The position numbers were made by a program, and so were the translations under genes. Source: Adiantum capillus-veneris (taxonomy: Eukaryota > Streptophyta > Polypodiopsida > Polypodiales > Pteridaceae). From it: a DNA stretch of 64,000 nt. The notes under the pieces were generated by a model, which saw nothing but the letters and a program-made list of their open reading frames with translations, was not told the DNA's origin and did no database searches. The stretch's first letter is position 1. Each line of letters begins with the position of its first letter. Where the stretch lies: contig CM043942.1 of NCBI GenBank assembly GCA_014529385.2, positions 110,542,141-110,606,140 on the forward strand, written 5' to 3'. Below, in pieces: positions 45,701-54,700 of this stretch.

Positions 45701-48700
45701 GAGGGTGAGGGTAGGGGCGAGGGGGGGAGGGGGAGGGGGAGGGTAGGGGCGAGGGCGAGGGAGGGTGAGGGTAGGGGTGAGGGTGAAGTGGGTGGGTAGG
45801 GGCGAGAGTGAAGGAGGGGGTGGGTAGGGGCGAGAGTGGGGAGGGGAAGGGGGGAGAGGGTAGGGGCGAGAGTGGGGAGGGGGAGGGTAGGCGCGAGGGT
45901 AAGAGAGGGGGTGGGTAGGGCGAGGGGGGCTAGGGCAGTAGATGAAATCCATGGTCCCCTGGTTGAAAGAGGAGATGCTACAGAGCGCAGCCACCATGAG
46001 CAGGACAACTATAAAGAGAATGGAATTCATCAGGCAGGACGAGCTTTGTGAAGGGAGCTTTGTTCTGGGAGAAGCAGACACCAATGGGGCTGATTTTTGA
46101 TGTTGGGTGAACTTCTGTCGAGGAGATTTCTTCCCACTTCTATTTTCCTCCATAGGCTCACCAAATTCAAAGACTTCCCCCGAGGGCGCATCCATAGTAA
46201 CTTCTATGGCCTTCAACCTTTGAGCTGGCTCAGGTGGCTCATTGGGGTTAGTTACTGTGGAAACAATGGAAGAGGGTGTACCTCTAGGCAAGGAGTGAAT
46301 AGAGACTCCATAGCACGGCATAGATTTGGTAGCTTCTAACCACTCCAGCAGAAATTTGTCTGACCCTTCAGGTGTAGTAGGTTGTTCTTGTTCAGGGTTG
46401 GTTTCCATTGACAAAGAAACTTGCTGCACCACGGGATCCATACCTCCTTCTAAAAGAATCGGTTGCATCGGGGAGCCAGAAGTATGTATCCACATTGCAT
46501 CGTTTCCCCAATCATGGAGTGCTTTAGTGTGTCGCAGCCATGGCCTTCCAATGAGCAAAGGAAATCCGCCCTCAACCTAGGGAAGACGAACCACAACAAA
46601 ATCCAATTTAAAAGTAAAGTCTTGTACCTGCAGAGGCACATTGTCCACTATGCCTACTGGGTAGACTGTCCACTGGTCGGCCAACGTAACTGTGAAGGGA
46701 GCAGGGCGAGTAGGCTGTAGACCTAGAGCTAACATAGTGAACTCGGGCATCAGGTTGATGCCAGATCCACTATCCACTATCACTCCTGAGAATTGCCGAC
46801 CTAAAATGGACACTGTCAGGCGAGGGCTTCTATAATCAGTGAGTGGAGCAGCGGGATTAGATATCATATAGGACTCTGATGGTCGCACTGGGAGGTGCCC
46901 GCCACTAGGACCTGCTCCAGGATAAAGTGACTGAATAACAGCAAGGGTGTCACTTCTAAAATTTGCATCTAGCCGCAACATGTCATAAAGGGATACTTGT
47001 TGGAAAGTGTTCTTCAAGACTGTCTCTGCTGTAAGCTTCTTTTTTTCTACCTGTTGTTCTTTTGGTATCTTGATCTTCTGTAGATCGGAAACTGCTTCCA
47101 AGAAAGCTTCATCAATATCGGAGAGCAAAGATTTGGATTCTTTCATGGCACTAGGGAATTGCTTGTTAATAGCTGCAGGCAGGGTATTCACTGGTGTGGG
47201 AGTTGAACTTGATGGAATGCTAAGACCGAGAGCGGCTCTCTGGGCCCGGGTGAGGACGCCCGATGGCTCCTCTGCCAATTGCGGCGGCTTATTTTGAGGG
47301 GTAACCACGTGGGTAGAAGGGGGCGGCTGAGAAACAGTGCTAACTGCTATCAAATTGAGCTTGGGAAAGGCAAACTCATTCTGGCTTTGACTTGGGTTTG
47401 AAGCCGTGGATGCACGAATTTTATGGCAATCCTTACTGTAGTGATCCTTCGTTTCAGGGCAATGACGGCAGGGAGGGGACCCTTCTGGCAGGGGGCATTT
47501 GCTTTGGTAATGCCCATATTCCCCGCATCTTTAGCACAAAATGGGCCGATTCAAAGGACGAGTCGAAGTGCGAGGCGGTTCTTGCTCCTGGTGCATTGAG
47601 TTGGAGGTGGAGGCATAGAAGCTTTGAGGAGATGAGGGAGCATGGGTATTATAAAAGCTCTGAGAGGGAAAAGTACTCTGCACACCTTGCATAGGAGGGG
47701 CTGTCAGCAAAGGTGGCATATGGTGTGGATGGCCACAGGTAGAAACCATGTTGGATGCAGGTGTTGGCCCTTGCTGAAGAGAAGGACCAAGACTTTGCTG
47801 TATTTGTCGCAATCCCTTGAGGTAGTAACAATCCTTATCCTCATGTCCAGATTTTTCACAGAAGTGGCAGTAAACCCGAAGGGGGCATTCCTGTGGAGGG
47901 TGCCTTGGAGAGCGGCATGAGCTACACCAAACCGTAGCCTTAGTCTCTTGCTGACACTTGAGCTCTTTTAGCTCCCGCTTAATCTGTTCCAATGCCTCGT
48001 GATGTGGAGGCTTCTCTTGTCTAAGAGAGAAGGACCTCTCCTCTTGAAGAGCTCGCTGTAACTTTAGGGCTTCCAGTTCCCTGTGTAAAGAAGTTAAAGG
48101 ATCAGAAGGACTTTCCAAAAACACAGAGGGGGTCTCTATGTGAGGGGGGTTGGTGAACAGCTTCCTAGCCCCCTCTATCCTCGTAGCAGTTGCGATGAAC
48201 TCCTCCAGAGTGGCGTCGGGTCGGAGACTCTCTCGTAGTTTTTGCTGAGAACTTTTGGGAAGCGCCTTCTCTACCCACTTCTTAACCATAAATTCACCTG
48301 GTTGCTGGAACCAGAGACTTGGTTTTCGTCATAAGTTGTGCAAATGTCTCCTCTGGCTAGAGCACCATGTTGGCTAACTCATCCAACACCTTCTCTTGGT
48401 AGTCACCGGGCCTGAAAGCTGCACAGAATTGTTGCCTTAAGACTGCCCAGGTTGCAAAATGGTTCTCTGCAAACTGGCTGTACCATTTGTTTGCTAAGCC
48501 ATCCAAGGTGGATGGAAAGAGTACCAAATAAGCATCTTCCCTGTTAAGACCACGACCCCTACAAAGAGATACAAACCTCCTTGCATGGTCGTCAGCATCT
48601 TCTGAAGAGAGACCTTTGAATGTAGGGAACTTGATGTTTACCTTAGCCAAAACGCTAGCCAATGGTTCCATGGCCCCTTGCTGAGCCTGTTGCTCAGTAG

Positions 48701-51700
48701 CCTGCTGTAGCAAAGTAGGAGAGAGCTTCACTGGAGAAGGTGATCTGGAAGATGTGGAACCGGAGGGAGGAATGGGTGATGCCGTATGTGGAGGTATGGG
48801 TGATGAGGTTGATGGACTTCTAACAGGTTCCAAGGGTCGACTTCTGTTGTAGTACTTTAGAGGACTCAGGAGTGCGCTTTGACTCTCGACTGACCGCCTT
48901 GTATGGGTCATGCAACGACCACCAAACCAACCAAGCTTTGGGCAAGAAAACCTTGAACTGGCTGAAGACTGGTCTAGACTCTACTAGACCAGACAAGTGA
49001 CTAGACCAGGTGGATCAAGGACGAGGAGGACTAGACCAGGGTCTAGACCAAGTGACTAGACAAGGCTGGACCAGGGACGAGGAGGACTAGACCAGGGTCG
49101 AGGAGGTCTAGACCAGAGACGAGGGCAGGTTGGACCAGGGCGAGAGAGGACTAGACCAGTTGGACCAGGCGAGAGGAGAACAATGCAAGGCAAGGTCGGC
49201 GAAGCTGGATAGACCCAACTAGCTTCAAGATTTGCACCTCACAGAGTGAGATTTCAGTTTAAGTCCCACCGTGATCGCCAAAATGAGAGCACCTGTAGCG
49301 CGGATAATGTGTCGTGCTCTCTACAGTGGGTGGTCCTCAGTGCAATGTGCGTGACAATCTCACTCAAATAGACTGAACAGAAAGGAAACCATAGACGTCA
49401 ACAGAGCTCACAAAGACACAACAGCAGACCAGAACATATGACTCGACTCTCTCAAAGACTGATACAGACTCTGGCATGGCAGCACACTCAGCTCCAGCCC
49501 AGGACTCACAGGTACAATGGGGGTGTCGAGGCTCAGATGTGCAGGGATGGTGAAGACGTGCTCTGTGTAAAGACTCACTCTCGACAACTGCGTCGCTGGA
49601 CAAGATGATAATCCTGATGACCAACCGCTACTACTCATATGTACCACCATAAAGGGCCACCAACGGCTCATACATGTCAGCCATGTGGTGACCTGGCCAC
49701 GATGTTCACTAGACCACCGTCGGTACCCTGCCACTGCCACGTGTCACTCCCAGCCCAGAGGGGTCCATCTAGTGTGAAACAGCCTAGACCAACTGTACTA
49801 ACTGTCCAACTGTCTGCCTGTCCTGTGAAGTGACACTGTAGCCCTGCTACTACAGTAGGTTGAGTTTCTGTCGCGGGTCAGGGCCACCTCCGTGGACAGG
49901 CCTTCGCAAGATGGCCCATCTGTCTATAAATGAAGCATTGATTCGGGAGTCCCGGATACTCCACATTCTGAGGAGCCAACCACTACTCACCTGAGGTTGT
50001 AAAACGACCTTCGGGAGGGTGTGGATGTCTGGAACCAGAACGGGTACTGAAGGTATGCCTGCTACCTTGGCAGGGATGGAAGCTGCCATGGGTGGTGCCT
50101 CCAAGACAGTCCCAATCGCGGAGCCTATCCTAGAAAGTAGCGGGAGGTACACTCTCCTTAGGCCAAGGAAACATACCAAAATGGGTAGGTTTGGCTCCTC
50201 GACAAGAGCACGATAGCCGAATCGAAGCCATGGCACCACTTGTCGAAAATGAGCTCTGGCTGCTCGGATAGCTAGGGGGCTCATTCCAATAACCTTGGAC
50301 GCCATCTCGGAAGTCTCAAACTCTAGCTGATAGTAGCCGCGCCCGAGAAGGTGAACATCAATGATCTTTCCCACCTCTACTAAAAGGTGGGCCTGGAGGA
50401 TATCACACACCTCCCCTTTGCTAGGTCGGGTGCCGATGATCTTGCAGATAACAAAGGTGGCTTGAAGGTGTGCCGTCTCTGCCTCTAAGCTCGCTTGCTC
50501 TGTCGACAAAAGAGCAAATCGGATGGTGGGTTCCGCGGAGTCCGACGAGGGGGCTTCAATCGTGTCCATCTGTGGCGGAGCAGAATCCTCCATCTTTGCC
50601 TGTCGATGTGATGATGAACGAAGATGGAACGAAGGCAAGACGAAGATGACAAAGACCATGTTGAAACCGGTGTCCACAGGGAACATGAGAGGAAGGAAAA
50701 AAAGGGGGGGAAGGGGGGCGGGGGACGGGCTGGGGCAGCGAGGGGGCGAGGGCAGGGGGCAGTGCGAGCTGACACGCGGGGGGGGGGGGGGGATGGGGAT
50801 GGCAAAAGAGGTGTGCGAGCAGCAGCGAGCTCTACATCAAGTGTTTTGAATGGTTTAAATCAAGTTAACTTTAAAGGCACATGATTAGATCAGCATGTTC
50901 ATTACTTGTTTGCATGAATTTTTAGATGTTAATATTTCCTCGGGAGGCGGTTGCATATCCATAAAGCATCTCCAAGCGCAAGAAATGGCTCGTGTAAGTT
51001 CTTCACAGAATTTATGAATCTTTTTTGTTTATTCCATGACTTGTGATGCTCAATCATGTTATTGGAAATGCCAACTTATGTCTGGCACACGGAAAGAGAA
51101 ATCCAATAAATTGACTCAATGCTAGGAATGTGATAACCACCTTCATATGCTGACAAGGTGGCTGCTGTAGGAATGAGAAATTAGTCTACCTGCAAGCCTG
51201 GAGTTAACTAGCTGTGATGGTATCAGGTTACTACATCTGTACAGGGTTTGGTGGTTGATATTTTCCACCATGTTCAGAGCGTCTCATCATATAGTTTAGG
51301 CTAGCACATACGTATTTATCAGCATGCACATTGTGCATTATTGTATTTTGAGTCCAGCAATCAACGTTGATAGGTTCCAAATTGCTCCCAGTTGGTGCAC
51401 CCAAGAACCAGACAACCCTATAATTTACCACTTCCATAATGCGGGTGCAAGCATTAAAGGGGGTTCCAGTGTGTATTGAAGCAGGAGCTTTAGTTCAGCT
51501 CATTGGGGGTCTGTTTGCTCTCATATCAACACATTTTGAAGCTTAAGTTTGATAACATTGCAAGACAATCTCCAACCAGTGCTTTGGTTGATCTAATGTC
51601 TCGCCCTTTGATTCTTCTCACTCCTAGTTGTAAATACTAAGGAGCTGCAATGGGGCACATTTATGCTTTCAATCTATGAAGCCTGGAGATGGAAGGAGAG

Positions 51701-54700
51701 CCAATTATGGTACATCAACGACAGTCCAGGTAAAGGTGAGGCATTCTCAAGAGAAGCATGTAGTAAGGGGCAGGGTTGCCATATGGTGAAAGAGACAAGT
51801 GACGATTGTGTGAGCAAGAGGGGAACTGCCATTAGGAAGTGAGGAGGCAATTGATGGGGATGGCAAAAGAGGTGTGCGAGCAGCAGCGAGCTCTACATCA
51901 AGTGTTTTGAATGGTTTAAATCAAGTTAACTTTAAAGGCACATGATTAGATCAGCATGTTCATTACTTGTTTGCATGAATTTTTAGATGTTAATATTTCC
52001 TCGGGAGGCGGTTGCATATCCATAAAGCATCTCCAAGCGCAAGAAATGGCTCGTGTAAGTTCTTCACAGAATTTATGAATCTTTTTTGTTTATTCCATGA
52101 CTTGTGATGCTCAATCATGTTATTGGAAATGCCAACTTATGTCTGGCACACGGAAAGAGAAATCCAATAAATTGACTCAATGCTAGGAATGTGATAACCA
52201 CCTTCATATGCTGACAAGGTGGCTGCTGTAGGAATGAGAAATTAGTCTACCTGCAAGCCTGGAGTTAACTAGCTGTGATGGTATCAGGTTACTACATCTG
52301 TACAGGGTTTGGTGGTTGATATTTTCCACCATGTTCAGAGCGTCTCATCATATAGTTTAGGCTAGCACATACGTATTTATCAGCATGCACATTGTGCATC
52401 ATTGTATTTTGAGTCCAGCAATCAACGTTGATAGGTTCCAAATTGCTCCCAGTTGGTGCACCCAAGAACCAGACAACCCTATAATTTACCACTTCCATAA
52501 TGCGGGTGCAAGCATTAAAGGGGGTTCCAGTGTGTATTGAAGCAGGAGCTTTAGTTCAGCTCATTGGGGGTCTGTTTGCTCTCATATCAACACATTTTGA
52601 AGCTTAAGTTTGATAACATTGCAAGACAATCTCCAACCAGTGCTTTGGTTGATCTAATGTCTCGCCCTTTGATTCTTCTCACTCCTAGTTGTAAATACTA
52701 AGGAGCTGCAATGGGGCACATTTATGCTTTCAATCTATGAAGCCTGGAGATGGAAGGAGAGCCAATTATGGTACATCAACGACAGTCCAGGTAAAGGTGA
52801 GGCATTCTCAAGAGAAGCATGTAGTAAGGGGCAGGGTTGCCATATGGTGAAAGAGACAAGTGACGATTGTGTGAGCAAGAGGGGAACTGCCATTAGGAAG
52901 TGAGGAGGCAATTGCAGGTGATCAAGATGCATTTGTGGAGTTGCCGACCATCCAAGGTGGGAATCGACCCTTGTCTAAAATACAAAGACAGTCAATGAAA
53001 TTGAAATTTTCTAGTCGCTTGCAAAGATGGGCAACTGGGCTGCACGTGAAGAGCCAGCCGCCTTGGAGGAGGGATGGCCATACAGAGCATGGGCTGCCAT
53101 GCAGCTGGAGGGCTCTAGAGGCCACCGCCGGGAACAAGAAAAGAGGGGAGAGCAAACGAAGGCACGGGATTCAGAGAGGCAGCTCACGAAGCCCGCAAGG
53201 AGGCGAGGGAGAAGCAAGAGAGCGGGCTCCAGGGGCTGAGTAAGAGGAAGGTGGCCAGGTGTGCAAGGCCGCAACCTGGAGGAGCAAGAGGGGGGCCGCC
53301 ATGGGCCATCCTTGAGAGATCTTGAGGAGCATTGGCGAGGAGTTGCAGGTTGCGAAGGGTTCTGAGGGAGCTTCAAGAGAGCGAGGGAGCTTCCATCAGA
53401 AGGGAGAGCTAACCAGCAGCTTGCAAAGGAGGGCATCATCGAGTTGACAAGGCCATCAGGAGGCACAACTCATATGAACGTGTAGCAGGAGCTGAGGGGT
53501 GGCGGGTCCTTGAGATCAGGATGAGCTGCCAGAGGAGTAGGAGGAAGCGTGAGCCTGAGAGAGGGCTGGGATACAGATCCGAGAGCAGCTAGAAGGCTGA
53601 CCCAGGTGGTTTGTAGAGGCCGGAAAAAAACTGGCCTGACCTACAGGTTGGGGTTGCCATATCAGAGGCAACAGGAGGATCGAGTAGCATTGGTTGGTGT
53701 GAAGGGCTTTTGGGCATCAGAAACAGGGACGACATCTGCAACAAGGAGGGAAGTGAGCCTGCCGGTGGCAAAGCATGAGCCCTAGAGCAAACGGTTGCAG
53801 GGATTGGTGGTCATGCAGGATCGCAAACATGCTGTGAGTAGGACAGAGGAAGAAAGGCCGAGACCTCAAGCTGCAGATCATAGCCGTGTCACGACAAGGG
53901 GAACTCCATGGGCTGGCTGAGGATTTCCAAGAGGAGCACTACAGGGTGTTGAAGGTCGAGGGCTGAAAACTGGTGTAGCAGAGGGGCAGGAGGCAAGCAG
54001 TTTAAGGATCGGTCTCTGTGCATGAAAGCGAAAGAGGAGGTTCAACACCGTTCCATTATTGTATATGTTCCTTTGAAGGATTCTACCATGGTTTTTTGTC
54101 CGCTCTACTCTAAAATCTGTATCAACGTTGTCTTCCACCTTCGTGTTTAATGATGTGTCGTAAATGTGAATGGTATATGTGCAAGCATCATGTGTGTAAA
54201 GAGGGTATCCGCTAGCTTATAGACAAGCTTGTCATATGTGCCAACCTCGGGGTGTCTGAGGGTGTTGCTTTTCTTTGGGTGATGGTGCTCTCAAAGGATC
54301 AGAGGTTGCAGCTATGATTACATGCTTTGCAGCTGGGTATGTGTAGTCGGGGTTGGTTGGGCACGGGCACAGTCAATAGTCGTTTGCAGATTGGGTCTGG
54401 ATGTGTGTGCTGACTAGTGGATAGGGGTGCTGTGGAATCACTGGGCTATAGAGGGGCTTTCACCGTGTGGTCTGGGTTATGGTATTCCTGGTCTTATCAA
54501 CGTCAAATAAGAAGTAGATGAGATGATACGACTTAGTGCATGCTTGTGATGAAGATGTGGACTGCATGTTGAGCTCTTGTTATAAAAGCAAATAAAAGAT
54601 TTGCTCAGGATTCAGGGTTTGCATTGTCTAGCAGAATCCAGGCTTGGAAAAGGTTATTACATGGTTCTAGGGATTGAAAGTCTGGAGTCTTGTCTTTGAA

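Larger units (their letters stand above)
44350..49854 (-). mobile_element. Element C: sister of B, complete, inserted into LINE ORF1
   Basis: LTRs at 44350-44913 and 49294-49854 share the TG...CA ends and sequence of B's LTRs. The flanks are GTAGG (44345-44349) and GTAGG (49855-49859), a perfect 5-bp duplication. The internal order is as in B: CTGGTC-type repeat leader, Gag-protease, hydrophobic segment, C/G-rich tract, foreign cargo, hairpin, 3' LTR. There is no RT or integrase. The cargo differs from that of B. Confidence 0.93.
50792..52913 (+). repeat. 1061-bp tandem duplication containing exon e
   Basis: Copy 1 is 50792-51852 and copy 2 is 51853-52913. The copies are nearly identical; I saw one difference (ATTATTG near 51337 against ATCATTG near 52398). 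Both contain the 68-nt exon with identical splice sites. Copy 1 begins directly at the poly-G tract that ends element J. Confidence 0.93.

Noticed and set aside
45560-46051. Gly/Arg/Glu-rich plus-strand ORFs
   Set aside because: They are translations of the G-rich tract of element C; the minus frame is the one continuous with protease.
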